Virus record (IMG/VR): IMGVR_UViG_3300017917_002384
Span: 1 to 49,834 of that record
Source of the DNA: a virus
Strand: one strand, 5' to 3'
Length of the DNA: 49,834 bases
The notes below the pieces were generated by a model. That model searched no databases. It was not told where the DNA came from and was given only the letters and a program-made list of their open reading frames with translations. Each line of letters opens with the position of its first letter. Position 1 is the stretch's first letter. Below, in pieces: positions 24,425 to 32,338 of the stretch. A program made the translations under genes and the position numbers.

Positions 24425-25317
24425 GAACTAGACTATTAGCAACTGAAGGCAAGGGAGAATTTGTTGAAACTTTGTGGGAAAAGCCTAATATAACAGATGA
24501 TGAGATTTCTGTTAAGGCAGTTCTTACAGGAGTGTGTCGTAGCGATATAGATATGATGCAAGGCAATTTTGGACCCTTACCATTGCACATGCAAGGCCAT
24601 GAAGGGCTTGCACAGGTTATCGAAGTTGGCAAAAACATTACAAACGTGAAGCCCGGGGACTTTGTAGCAACTAGAGGCGAACCTGCTTATGCAGATTTTT
24701 ATAACGTAAGAAAAGATGAATATGTTCCTATAGAATCTGCAGATCCTAAATACATTTTGGAGCCAGTAGCCTGCGGAGTTAACTTGATCGAACAAGACTT
24801 CTATGCTATTAAAGATAGATCTGGTCCAGGAAAAAGATTGCTTATCCTAGGTAGCGGATTCTTAGCGTGGGTTGCATATCACACAATAAAGTTTCACGAA
24901 CTAGAATTTGAAATTACTGTCAAAGGAAAAAGTAATAAGGACATGTGGAATGATCTACTTTCTGACGATTACGAAGGTACCTTCGATGTGATAATCGATT
25001 TGAATAGCGGAGACGACGTGTTTTCCAAAAATATTGTCAATTCAAACGCATTGGTTATTTTTGGAACTCAAAAGACCGTTACAACTGATTTTGGTAACTT
25101 ACTTTGGAAGGCTTGTACTATAGTTTTCCCAAGTCCCAGAGATTCAAAATTTATTGAGTGCATGTATGCAGCAGAATTTTATGTCCGAAAAAATTATATA
25201 AATGTTGACAAGTTTTGGACAAACTGCTACAATAGAAACACGGAGTGGCAAAAGGCATTCCAAGATGGTATAAACAGACCTGTAGGTTATAGTAGAGGTT
25301 ATATTAAATGGGATTGA
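24421..25317 (+). CDS. Medium-chain (zinc-type) alcohol dehydrogenase-like protein
   Basis: 298 aa from the ATG at 24421 (ATGA overlap). GVCRSDIDMMQG (about 38-49) and MQGHEGLAQVIEVG (about 57-70) match the catalytic-zinc Cys and the GHE motif of MDR dehydrogenases; LLILGSGFLAWVAY gives a Rossmann G-x-G-x-x-x. It is shorter than the usual 340-380 residues, mainly lacking the structural-zinc lobe. Together with the upstream enzyme it may make or modify a sugar or side chain for DNA or surface modification; the substrate is unknown. Confidence 0.78.
   Translation: MRTRLLATEGKGEFVETLWEKPNITDDEISVKAVLTGVCRSDIDMMQGNFGPLPLHMQGHEGLAQVIEVGKNITNVKPGDFVATRGEPAYADFYNVRKDEYVPIESADPKYILEPVACGVNLIEQDFYAIKDRSGPGKRLLILGSGFLAWVAYHTIKFHELEFEITVKGKSNKDMWNDLLSDDYEGTFDVIIDLNSGDDVFSKNIVNSNALVIFGTQKTVTTDFGNLLWKACTIVFPSPRDSKFIECMYAAEFYVRKNYINVDKFWTNCYNRNTEWQKAFQDGINRPVGYSRGYIKWD
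25205..25233 (+). promoter_or_regulatory. Possible internal sigma70 promoter
   Basis: TTGACA (25205-25210), 17 bp, TACAAT (25228-25233) inside the end of the dehydrogenase gene, about 75 nt before the next start. It has the same box quality and spacing as the intergenic promoters, so it may boost the QueD-like section, though it lies in coding sequence. Confidence 0.5.
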
Positions 25318-25820
25318 ATACTGAAGAACGGCAGAACGTAGTCTACTTTACTGGCTACGAAGTAGAACACACTGTTTGTTATGGTATGAAAACATTATTT
25401 GTTGTAGGTACTCCCCCTTTGGAAGAAATCCTACAACAGGCCAATCGAGACATCGATATTAAACAAATTTACTTCGGCACAAGTCAAAGTTTTAATCCAA
25501 GTACACCAGAAGACTGGAAAATCTGGGATAATCGAATTATGGGCTGTCTAAAGGAAGGTTACTGGGTGACCCTAGACTTCGATGTAAAATATGCAGAAGA
25601 AATTCACGAAGACGGTTGGTGCGAGAATCATAAGTTTGTACCTATGATTAGTGTTAAGCTACCCTATATTAGCCTATACAACTACAATGCCACTCTAAAA
25701 CTCGACGACCGCACCTGGGGCGCAACAAACCCAGGAGTTTGGACGCATCACTTGCCCAAACTTATGACTAAAGAGAATTACACGCATTGGGATCAATATA
25801 CCCAAGATACCACAGCATGA
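25308..25820 (+). CDS. Unknown protein in the deazaguanine region
   Basis: 170 aa, overlapping the dehydrogenase by 10 nt and the QueD-like gene by ATGA. Alpha/beta, with a Val/Phe-rich strand (KTLFVVG), a Trp-rich middle and a C-terminal G-x-W-THHLPKLM segment. I do not recognise it. Tight coupling to the QueD-like gene suggests a shared pathway. Confidence 0.65.
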   Translation: MGLNTEERQNVVYFTGYEVEHTVCYGMKTLFVVGTPPLEEILQQANRDIDIKQIYFGTSQSFNPSTPEDWKIWDNRIMGCLKEGYWVTLDFDVKYAEEIHEDGWCENHKFVPMISVKLPYISLYNYNATLKLDDRTWGATNPGVWTHHLPKLMTKENYTHWDQYTQDTTA

Positions 25821-26194
25821 ACAATACACAAACTATAAATTCAAAAACAAACTCCTTCATCAAAGTTCGAACTGAATTTGAAGGGTTTCACTTCTACCCC
25901 AACGCAGGATCAATTGATCCGAAAATTAAATTTCTCGAAAATGAACATCGCCATATGTTCAAAGTAGAAGTAAAGATTTCAGTGACTCATTTGGACAGAG
26001 AATTAGAATTCTTCTTAGTCAAGTGGGCACTAAATGAGTTTATCCAAGGCGGAAATCAAAATCACAAAAGTTGTGAAATGATCGCAATGGATATTCTAGA
26101 GAATCACCTATTACCAAAATATGGTGAGAGATACTACGAGATTGTCGTCTCCGAAGACGGTGAATCAGATGGTATCATTGTTTATAACCCTTAA
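25817..26194 (+). CDS. QueD/PTPS-like 6-carboxytetrahydropterin synthase homologue
   Basis: 125 aa from the ATG at 25817 (ATGA overlap). The T-fold pattern of QueD/6-pyruvoyltetrahydropterin synthase is visible: F-E-G-F-H (first zinc His, about residue 24), E-H-R-H (two more zinc His, about 44-46), then K-SCEMIAMDIL (counterpart of P-T-x-E-N-x-A) and VSEDGESDGIIVY (counterpart of the substrate-binding V-x-E-T segment). QueD makes 6-carboxytetrahydropterin, the precursor QueE turns into 7-carboxy-7-deazaguanine. The usual LDH-LN middle segment is reduced, so a modified activity is possible. Confidence 0.62.
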   Translation: MNNTQTINSKTNSFIKVRTEFEGFHFYPNAGSIDPKIKFLENEHRHMFKVEVKISVTHLDRELEFFLVKWALNEFIQGGNQNHKSCEMIAMDILENHLLPKYGERYYEIVVSEDGESDGIIVYNP

Positions 26195-26215
26195 CTTAAC
26201 AAAAGGTAACATAAA

Positions 26216-26473
26216 ATGGCAAAACAAAAAGGCGCTTCTTATTTCGAATCTCGTCCGGATATCGTCAAGATTTTTGACGATTTGGAGAAGTTTCATGACT
26301 TCTGCAGATTTGAAATGGTAGAGTTTAATGAGGCCAATCTTTATAATAGGGAAAGCCCTATTTGGAATCAATACTTCCAAGCAAATCGACCACGTAAAGA
26401 ATGGAAGCCGCGGGGCGAATATAACCGCAGCGGGGCAAACCGTAGTGGACAAGCACGTAACTTCACGCGATGA
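26216..26473 (+). CDS. Small unknown protein with Arg/Asn/Gly-rich tail
   Basis: 85 aa. The N-terminal 50 residues are helical and acidic with aromatic residues; the C-terminal 30 are basic and rich in Arg, Gly, Asn and Ser, like nucleic-acid-binding RG tails. AAAAGGTAAC precedes the ATG. It overlaps the glycosyltransferase by ATGA. Confidence 0.6.
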   Translation: MAKQKGASYFESRPDIVKIFDDLEKFHDFCRFEMVEFNEANLYNRESPIWNQYFQANRPRKEWKPRGEYNRSGANRSGQARNFTR

Positions 26474-27564
26474 TCTATATCGTTGATTTAGAGCCGGTAG
26501 AAACTCGATACACTGCACAGTGGAAAGAGCATGTGCCGGCTCTTTTTAGAAAGGCTGGACATGACGCTCAAGTTATATCTGGCCCCACAGATATTCCTAG
26601 TGCTACTACTCCTGGTGCTTTTCTTAATTTTGGCGGCACTAATATCTACAAAGCCAAACAGGTGGAACAGCTAGGCCGTTTATTTTGCGCCGGAGCAGTT
26701 AAGCCTGGCGATCATTTTCTTTTTACTGATGCTTGGCACCCTGGTATCATTAATCTAAAGTACATGAGCGAGCTTCTTAACATTCCTGTTAAGATTCACG
26801 CACTATGGCACGCCGGTAGCTATGATCCTCAGGACTTTCTTGGGCGTTTAATTGGCGATGCTCCTTGGGTACGTCATAGCGAGAAAGCATTCTTCCACGC
26901 TATCGATCATAACTACTTTGCTACAGATTTTCACATTGGCATGTTTTTTACAAACCTGCTTAACAATAGTATTCAATCTAGCACTCCTGTACTAGAACGA
27001 GCCGATGTTAAAGAATGGTTGTCAACTGGTAAGATTGTACGTACAGGCTGGCCCATGGAGTATATGTTAGATACCCTAGAGCCTTATAAGAATCTAGAGA
27101 AAAGAAACTTGATTCTTTTCCCTCATCGTATTGCTCCGGAAAAGCAGTTGAACATCTTTAAGGATTTAGCACACTACTTGCCTCAATACGAATTTGTTGT
27201 TTGCCAAGAACAACAACTTACCAAGCACGAGTATCACACACTGCTAGGTCAAGCAAAGATGGTGTTTAGTGCTAACTTGCAAGAAACACTTGGCATTAGT
27301 TGGTATGAAGGTGCAGTAGTAGGTGCTGTTCCTATAGTACCGGATAGATTAAGTTACAGTGAAATGGCTATGGATATCTTTAAGTATCCTAGTAAATGGA
27401 CTGAAAGCTATAACAGCTACACTATCTATCGTCCAGAGGTTATGCGTATGATTCAAACTCATATGGATAATTACGAATCAAGAATTCCTCTAATCCAGCA
27501 GCAAGTAGAGATGTTAAATGACAGATTCTTCTCAGCAAAAGATCTCATCAATCAATTTAGTTGA
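26470..27564 (+). CDS. GT-B glycosyltransferase
   Basis: 364 aa. The C-terminal Rossmann half has NLILFPHRIAPEKQLNIF (about 213-230) and the donor-site motif NLQETLGISWYEGAVVGAVPIVPD (about 275-298), with the E-x-x-G-x-S-x-x-E pattern of GT4-type enzymes; the N-terminal half binds the acceptor. T4 glucosylates hydroxymethylcytosine in DNA with GT-B enzymes, so base glycosylation is possible here next to deazaguanine genes. Action on host or phage polysaccharide is the alternative. Codon use looks somewhat richer in G/C than the preceding genes. Confidence 0.78.
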   Translation: MIYIVDLEPVETRYTAQWKEHVPALFRKAGHDAQVISGPTDIPSATTPGAFLNFGGTNIYKAKQVEQLGRLFCAGAVKPGDHFLFTDAWHPGIINLKYMSELLNIPVKIHALWHAGSYDPQDFLGRLIGDAPWVRHSEKAFFHAIDHNYFATDFHIGMFFTNLLNNSIQSSTPVLERADVKEWLSTGKIVRTGWPMEYMLDTLEPYKNLEKRNLILFPHRIAPEKQLNIFKDLAHYLPQYEFVVCQEQQLTKHEYHTLLGQAKMVFSANLQETLGISWYEGAVVGAVPIVPDRLSYSEMAMDIFKYPSKWTESYNSYTIYRPEVMRMIQTHMDNYESRIPLIQQQVEMLNDRFFSAKDLINQFS

Positions 27565-27598
27565 TGCGCTTTGCTACTCACTCTTATAAAGGATGATT

Positions 27599-28096
27599 AT
27601 GATAGTCCAAAAGATGAAAGCTAAATTTTTCGAATGGATGGAACGACATGGAAGGAAACGAATCGTACTTGACCGCCAATCTAACGAGCCCTATCTCGAG
27701 CGTTACTACCTGTTTCTTAAAGATAGAAAGCGTTTCCCCTTTAATGTCTTTCTGCACAAGTTCCTTAAATCAGACCCCGATGATGTGCATGATCATCCAT
27801 GGCCTTACGCTACTCTAATCCTTAAAGGTGGATATTATGAATGGATTCCGCAGTTTAACAGCAAGGGCGAAAAAGTTGGCGAGATTGCAAAGTGGCGAGC
27901 TCCTGGTCATTTCCGTGTTTGTAGTGCTACTAGTTATCACAGGATTGAACTAGATCCCGATGTCGAATGTTGGACACTGTTTATGCCAGGTCCACAACAA
28001 CGAGATTGGGGGTTCTTGGTCCGCAAAGGTCGAGAATTAAAATGGATACAACATGAGCAATACATTGCTGAAAAAGCAGAGCAGTCTGCAAATTAA
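27599..28096 (+). CDS. Cupin-fold protein
   Basis: 165 aa from the ATG at 27599, spaced 5 nt from AAAGGA (27588-27593); an in-frame ATG at 27593 overlaps that site. D-D-V-H-D-H-P-W-P-Y (about 60-69) followed by ILKGGYYEW, then later YHRIEL, is a two-motif cupin with probable metal ligands H63, H65 and the later His. Cupins include dioxygenases and sugar epimerases or isomerases. In this context it may act on a sugar or a base side chain, which is inference. Confidence 0.65.
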   Translation: MIVQKMKAKFFEWMERHGRKRIVLDRQSNEPYLERYYLFLKDRKRFPFNVFLHKFLKSDPDDVHDHPWPYATLILKGGYYEWIPQFNSKGEKVGEIAKWRAPGHFRVCSATSYHRIELDPDVECWTLFMPGPQQRDWGFLVRKGRELKWIQHEQYIAEKAEQSAN

Positions 28097-28105
28097 AAAT
28101 AAGAG

Positions 28106-28134
28106 TTGCAAGTCCCATTTCATTAAAGTATAAT
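28106..28134 (+). promoter_or_regulatory. Sigma70 promoter upstream of the queE segment
   Basis: TTGCAA (28106-28111), 17 bp, TATAAT (28129-28134) in a 67-bp intergenic gap. The leader carries CAGGAG before the ATG at 28164. It separates the glycosyltransferase/cupin genes from the QueE segment. Confidence 0.75.
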
Positions 28135-28163
28135 ATATTAAATACTCATATACAGGAGTAACA

Positions 28164-28466
28164 ATGAAAAAATTAAAAACAGTACAAAAAACAGTAGCTG
28201 GTGAAGTAATTGAACGAACAAAAGCAGAGACAGTTTCGGCAAAACTTCTGCCAACTGTTACTAAAGGTAGCCACTTGACAGTATATACATATCAAGATGG
28301 TAGAACTACTTTGGAATGGGACGACGAGCAACTTCTAAAAGAAGTCCGTGAAGCAATTGCTAGTGTAAATTCTCAAAATCAAGAACCGACAAAAAAAGCA
28401 AAGTCTTCAACAAAAAAGGCACCTGCAAAAAAGACAGTTGCCAAAAAGAAAGGTAAAAATGAGTAA
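28164..28466 (+). CDS. Small protein with histone-like Lys/Ala-rich tail
   Basis: 100 aa. The N-terminal 70 residues form a small beta-rich part (TVYTYQDGRTTLEWD) and a helix; the last 30 are Lys/Ala/Thr/Pro repeats (KKAPAKKTVAKKK) like H1-type DNA-binding tails. It is the first gene after a strong promoter and overlaps queE by 8 nt. Nonspecific nucleic-acid binding is likely; its specific role is unknown. Confidence 0.65.
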   Translation: MKKLKTVQKTVAGEVIERTKAETVSAKLLPTVTKGSHLTVYTYQDGRTTLEWDDEQLLKEVREAIASVNSQNQEPTKKAKSSTKKAPAKKTVAKKKGKNE

Positions 28467-29331
28467 AATTAAGGTTGCAGAGCTTTTCTACTCTATCCAG
28501 GGCGAAGGTAGATACATGGGTGTACCAAGCATCTTCTTACGCACGTTTGGATGCAACTTCACGTGTGATGGCTTTGGAATGCCAAGAGGAGAAAAGACAA
28601 ATGAACGACATATTATTGCAGAGCGTATTGCAGAGTTTAAGGACTACAGAGATCTTCCACTTGTTCATACCGGTTGTGATTCTTATGCTAGTTGGGATCC
28701 TAGGTTCAAAGACCTTTCACCTGTTGTTGAAACGGATGGTCTTGCGGAGAGTATCATCAACCTCCTGCCGCACAAAGAATGGAAAGATGAGCATCTAGTC
28801 ATTACAGGTGGTGAGCCTTTACTAGGTTGGCAACGTGCTTATCCCGACTTGCTTAATCATCCCAAAATGGAGGGTTTGAAAGAAATTACTTTCGAAACAA
28901 ATGGCACACAGCCATTAAGCCCTGAGTTTAGACACTACTTACTTGATTGGACTTTGAACCCTCGTGGAGTACCGGGCGGCAAAAGAGGCAGAGAATCATT
29001 GACGTTCAGCGTAAGTGCAAAATTACCGTGCAGTGGTGAAGCGTGGGAAGATGCTATCAAACCAGACATTGTGATGCAATACGAAGAAGTCGGCCACACT
29101 TATCTAAAATTTGTTATTGCAACCGAGCAGGACTTTGCTGATGCAGAGTGTGCAATCGGTGCATATAGAGCAGCAGGTTTCAAAGGTCATGTCTATTTGA
29201 TGCCAGTCGGTGGTGTAGAATCAGTTTATGAAATGAACAATCGAAAAGTTGCAGATTTAGCTATGAAACACGGTCTACGATACAGTGATAGATTGCAAGT
29301 GCCTCTCTTTAAGAACGAGTGGGGAACTTGA
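28459..29331 (+). CDS. queE: QueE-like 7-carboxy-7-deazaguanine synthase (radical SAM)
   Basis: 290 aa. FYSIQGEGRYMGVPSIFLR (10-28) and GCNFTC (31-36), ITGGEP (115-120) and FETNGT (145-150) are QueE hallmarks. The Fe-S motif is unusual: C32-x3-C36 is followed not by C-D-T two residues later but, after about 36 residues, by T-G-C73-D-S-Y-A-S-W-D, which looks like the displaced third ligand with its normal C-D-x-x-x-x-W context. QueE converts 6-carboxytetrahydropterin to CDG for preQ0/deazaguanine synthesis. The start at 28459 replaces an earlier in-frame start inside the upstream gene. Confidence 0.85.
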   Translation: MSKIKVAELFYSIQGEGRYMGVPSIFLRTFGCNFTCDGFGMPRGEKTNERHIIAERIAEFKDYRDLPLVHTGCDSYASWDPRFKDLSPVVETDGLAESIINLLPHKEWKDEHLVITGGEPLLGWQRAYPDLLNHPKMEGLKEITFETNGTQPLSPEFRHYLLDWTLNPRGVPGGKRGRESLTFSVSAKLPCSGEAWEDAIKPDIVMQYEEVGHTYLKFVIATEQDFADAECAIGAYRAAGFKGHVYLMPVGGVESVYEMNNRKVADLAMKHGLRYSDRLQVPLFKNEWGT

Positions 29332-29879
29332 TGGCTAGAATTTTAGTTCTAGGGTGCGGAAGAAAATCCGTGCTTTGCTCTCCAGATGATACATTAGTTA
29401 CAGTGGACATCAATCCAGCTGTCGGTGCAGATGTCGTGCATAACTTAGACGTTTATCCGTGGCCATTTAGTGACAACGAGTTTGATATAATACATTTAGA
29501 CAACGTATTAGAGCATCTGGATGATGTTGTAAAGGCAATGGAGGAGATACATCGCGTATCTAAAAACTGTGCAAAGATTAAAATAATAGTACCGTACTTT
29601 CGTAGCAAGTGGGCGTGTGTTGATCCAACACACAAACATTTCTTCACAATGGATACACTAAGTTACTTTGTAAAGGGCCACAATTACCACGAGCGTTACT
29701 CGTATAGTAAAGCTACGTTTAAGATGGTACAGAAAGCGTTTAACGAAAATCTAGATCAAACGTGGTTTCAAAAAATATTAATTCCAATTGCAGAAAACTA
29801 TCCTACGTTTTATGAAAACAAACTAAGTCCAATATTTCCTTTAGAAATATTGACGTATCACATGGAAACTATCAAATGA
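29331..29879 (+). CDS. SAM-dependent methyltransferase (type 11-like)
   Basis: 182 aa from the ATG at 29331 (TGATG overlap with queE). The N-terminus has the SAM-binding loop LVLGCGRKS (4-12), an acidic VDINP after strand 2, and FDIIHLDNVLEHLDD (about 45-59), the strand-4 motif of class I methyltransferases. The C-terminal part is short, and the target is unknown. Translational coupling to queE suggests it could methylate a deazaguanine-pathway product, but small-molecule or surface targets are equally possible. Confidence 0.78.
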   Translation: MARILVLGCGRKSVLCSPDDTLVTVDINPAVGADVVHNLDVYPWPFSDNEFDIIHLDNVLEHLDDVVKAMEEIHRVSKNCAKIKIIVPYFRSKWACVDPTHKHFFTMDTLSYFVKGHNYHERYSYSKATFKMVQKAFNENLDQTWFQKILIPIAENYPTFYENKLSPIFPLEILTYHMETIK

Positions 29880-30322
29880 ACAAGTTTATCAAAAAAATAT
29901 TCGGAATTGATAAGATTGAGCAAGAAACTAAAAGAGCAATTGAAGAATCCGAACGGGCTGCTCGCGCTGCTGAAGAAGCGACTAAACAAGCAGAATTAGC
30001 AAAGGAAGCAGAACGGCTCGCTAAATTAAGTCCAAAAGAACTTGCAACTGAAAAGAAAGAACCGTGGGTAGCTGTTTTAGATACGCATGTAAACAAGGAT
30101 AATATTCGAAACGGATTCTTTGAACTTGACTGGAACGAGTACTTTGTGCTACAATTGCGAGAAGCCGGTTATAAAGGCGATACAGAAGAAGCTGTTGTAG
30201 ATCAATGGTTCCAGGAACTATGCCGCGGTGTTGGTCAAGACACGGGTGTAGATATGGAGCGAAGGGGCAGCGGTTACATCAATGTGAATAATTTAGGTGA
30301 CGGTAAATCGGAAGTTTATTGA
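29876..30322 (+). CDS. Unknown protein with N-terminal coiled coil
   Basis: 148 aa, ATGA overlap upstream. Residues 14-55 form an Ala/Glu/Lys coiled coil (EESERAARAAEEATKQAELAKEAE pattern), followed by an acidic alpha/beta domain with WVAVLD and WFQELCRGVGQD segments. No known domain. It is coupled to the RNase H-like nuclease downstream. Confidence 0.65.
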   Translation: MNKFIKKIFGIDKIEQETKRAIEESERAARAAEEATKQAELAKEAERLAKLSPKELATEKKEPWVAVLDTHVNKDNIRNGFFELDWNEYFVLQLREAGYKGDTEEAVVDQWFQELCRGVGQDTGVDMERRGSGYINVNNLGDGKSEVY

Positions 30323-31314
30323 TGGGAAAAACATACATTCTAGTTGACATGGCAAATCTTTTCTTTCGAGCTAGACATGTAGTTCGTGGTAGTCTCGAAG
30401 ATAAGGTTGGAATGAGCCTTGCAACCGTATTAATGAGCGTTAGGAAAGCATGGCGTGATTTCAAAGGAGATCATGTTATCTTCTGTTTAGAAGGCCGCAG
30501 TTGGCGTAAAGATCACTATGCTCCTTACAAACGTCAACGAGCCGAAGCCAGGGCAGCACACAGCCCTAGAGAAATGGAAGAGGAAAAGCTCTTCTGGGAA
30601 ACCTTCGACAACTTCAAGGACTTTGTCACTAATAAAACTAATGCAACAGTACTTCATCATCCCCAATTAGAAGCGGATGATTTGATTGCAGGGTGGATTC
30701 AGAATCATCCTAACGATACTCATATTATTATCAGCACTGATGGCGATTTTGCACAACTAATTGCACCAAATGTAAAACAATATAACGGTGTAATGCAAAC
30801 TACAATTACGCACGAAGGGTACTTCGACGAAAAAGGCAAGCCAATTAAAGATAAAAAAACCGGAGAAGTGAAACCTCCAATAGACCCGGAATGGATGCTT
30901 TTTGAGAAATGTATGCGTGGTGACACAAGCGATAATATCTTTAGCGCATATCCCGGTGTCAGAGAAAAGGGCACAAAGAATAAAGTTGGTCTCCGAGAAG
31001 CGTTTGCTGATCGTAACACTAAAGGTTGGGCGTGGAACAACCTAATGCTACAAAGATGGACAGATCACGAGGGTATCGAACATCGTGTGTTAGACGATTA
31101 TAATCGGAATCGATTATTGTGTGATCTATCTGCACAACCTCAAGAAATCAAACAAATAATTAACGAAACAATTACATCTAAAGAACACAAGGTTAAACAG
31201 ATACCACAGGTCGGCTTTAGATTAATGAAGTTTTGTGCAGAATACGATTTGAAAAAAATCAGTGAACAAGTGGAAAGCTATGCTGAACCGCTGAATGCGA
31301 GGTACGCTGAATGA
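30322..31314 (+). CDS. rnh: T4 RNase H-like 5'-3' exonuclease (FEN family)
   Basis: 330 aa (T4 RNase H is 305) from the ATG at 30322 overlapping the previous stop. PIN/FEN-fold acids are visible in LVDMANLFFRAR (D9 region), LEADDLIAGW (about 116-125), ISTDGDFAQL (about 137-146) and MRGDTSDNI (about 197-205). The enzyme removes RNA primers and short DNA flaps from Okazaki fragments. The C-terminus contains the helix-hairpin region of FEN nucleases. Confidence 0.88.
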   Translation: MGKTYILVDMANLFFRARHVVRGSLEDKVGMSLATVLMSVRKAWRDFKGDHVIFCLEGRSWRKDHYAPYKRQRAEARAAHSPREMEEEKLFWETFDNFKDFVTNKTNATVLHHPQLEADDLIAGWIQNHPNDTHIIISTDGDFAQLIAPNVKQYNGVMQTTITHEGYFDEKGKPIKDKKTGEVKPPIDPEWMLFEKCMRGDTSDNIFSAYPGVREKGTKNKVGLREAFADRNTKGWAWNNLMLQRWTDHEGIEHRVLDDYNRNRLLCDLSAQPQEIKQIINETITSKEHKVKQIPQVGFRLMKFCAEYDLKKISEQVESYAEPLNARYAE

Positions 31315-31781
31315 CACCTATTTCAAAAACTATAGTCCCAAATAAAGAATGGATTATTAAAGAAGACCAACGAAAGATAGGCTCAATATCCAAAGATAAA
31401 AAAGGTTATACTTTTCTAAAAAATGGATTGCGATTTGAATTTAAGAGTTTGAAAGAGATCAAAGAAGAGCTAGGTATTAAGGAACTAAGTAAAGAAGTTC
31501 TCTTGAATCCTACAAAGGACTCAAGTAATTCAATATACGGATATCCGTGCAGTGCAGTACCGTTTGATCCAGTATATAACGTTAAGAAAAAACTACCGTT
31601 ATTTGCTAAAAGTGAAAAAAGCAAAAGTCAATATTGTGCAGGGCACTATGTAATGTTGCGAAAAAACTGGATCAAAACATTCTGTCCAAAGCTAATTACT
31701 CTGGAGAGATATCCATTTTATGGCCCATTTAAGACTGAACAAGAAGCAAAAGAGCTATTAAACAAACTCAACAAATTATGA
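31311..31781 (+). CDS. Unknown basic phage protein
   Basis: 156 aa, Lys-rich with a YGYPCSAVPFDPVYNVKKKLPLF segment and three Cys in the second half (one in SQYCAGHY, one in FCPKL). ATGA overlap on both sides ties it to the nuclease and the next small gene. No domain recognised; possible nucleic-acid binder from composition. Confidence 0.6.
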   Translation: MTPISKTIVPNKEWIIKEDQRKIGSISKDKKGYTFLKNGLRFEFKSLKEIKEELGIKELSKEVLLNPTKDSSNSIYGYPCSAVPFDPVYNVKKKLPLFAKSEKSKSQYCAGHYVMLRKNWIKTFCPKLITLERYPFYGPFKTEQEAKELLNKLNKL

Positions 31782-31996
31782 AAAAATTAAACACGTTACC
31801 AATTGAGGATTTTTTAGAAAAAGCTAGAATTGCAATCAAGAGCAATCAAAAATCAGTAGTCTTGACTATAAAGGAAGCAACTGACTTACAAAACAGTCTC
31901 AGTGTAGTAATGACACGATTAGCAGGCGAAGCTGATCAATCAACTAACACTGGCCCCGAAGTAATTACTATTAAAATGGACGGTGGAAAATTTTAA
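31778..31996 (+). CDS. Small unknown protein
   Basis: 72 aa, amphipathic helices with a Thr/Gly-rich acidic end. Overlaps the previous stop by ATGA. Nothing recognised; kept as a gene because of coupling and codon-like composition. Confidence 0.55.
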   Translation: MKKLNTLPIEDFLEKARIAIKSNQKSVVLTIKEATDLQNSLSVVMTRLAGEADQSTNTGPEVITIKMDGGKF

Positions 31997-32009
31997 CCAA
32001 TCTGCTAAA

Positions 32010-32038
32010 TATATACGCACTTTTCGGAGACGTATATA
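32010..32038 (+). promoter_or_regulatory. Leader hairpin holding the Shine-Dalgarno in its loop
   Basis: TATATACG (32010-32017) pairs with CGTATATA (32031-32038) around a 13-nt loop that carries CGGAGA; the ATG of the next gene follows immediately. A stem between ribosome site and start would change the effective spacing. The stem is AT-rich, so temperature or protein could modulate it. Confidence 0.4.
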
Positions 32039-32338
32039 ATGAGCAGACCTAAGCCAAAAGTTTTACTAGAAGTAACAAATAAGAAAAATTATAAAACTGA
32101 GCAAGTACTAGAAGCTGAGGCAATCTGGGCTGTTTTCTACCAAGATAAGCCAATTAATCTAAAAACTAGCAGTATCATTGCTCAGGAAATAGGCCCAAAA
32201 TATAAAAAAGTTAGTTTTTCAAATAGCGGACATGCGTTTAATCTTGCCGAAAAGTTAAATAGCACCTTCAATACCACCGAGTTTTCAGTTTACAAACTAA
32301 CCACTGGCCAAAAAATAGCCAATGAATCCGAAATATAA
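32039..32338 (+). CDS. Small unknown protein
   Basis: 99 aa, Lys-rich, alternating strands and helices, no Cys. It overlaps the next gene by 17 nt. No recognised family. Confidence 0.55.
   Translation: MSRPKPKVLLEVTNKKNYKTEQVLEAEAIWAVFYQDKPINLKTSSIIAQEIGPKYKKVSFSNSGHAFNLAEKLNSTFNTTEFSVYKLTTGQKIANESEI

Noticed and set aside
28564-28690. Frameshift or damage in queE, because the third cluster Cys is not two residues after C36
   Set aside because: The frame is continuous with sensible residues and a C-D-S-Y-A-S-W context reappears at C73, so an insertion fits better than an error.
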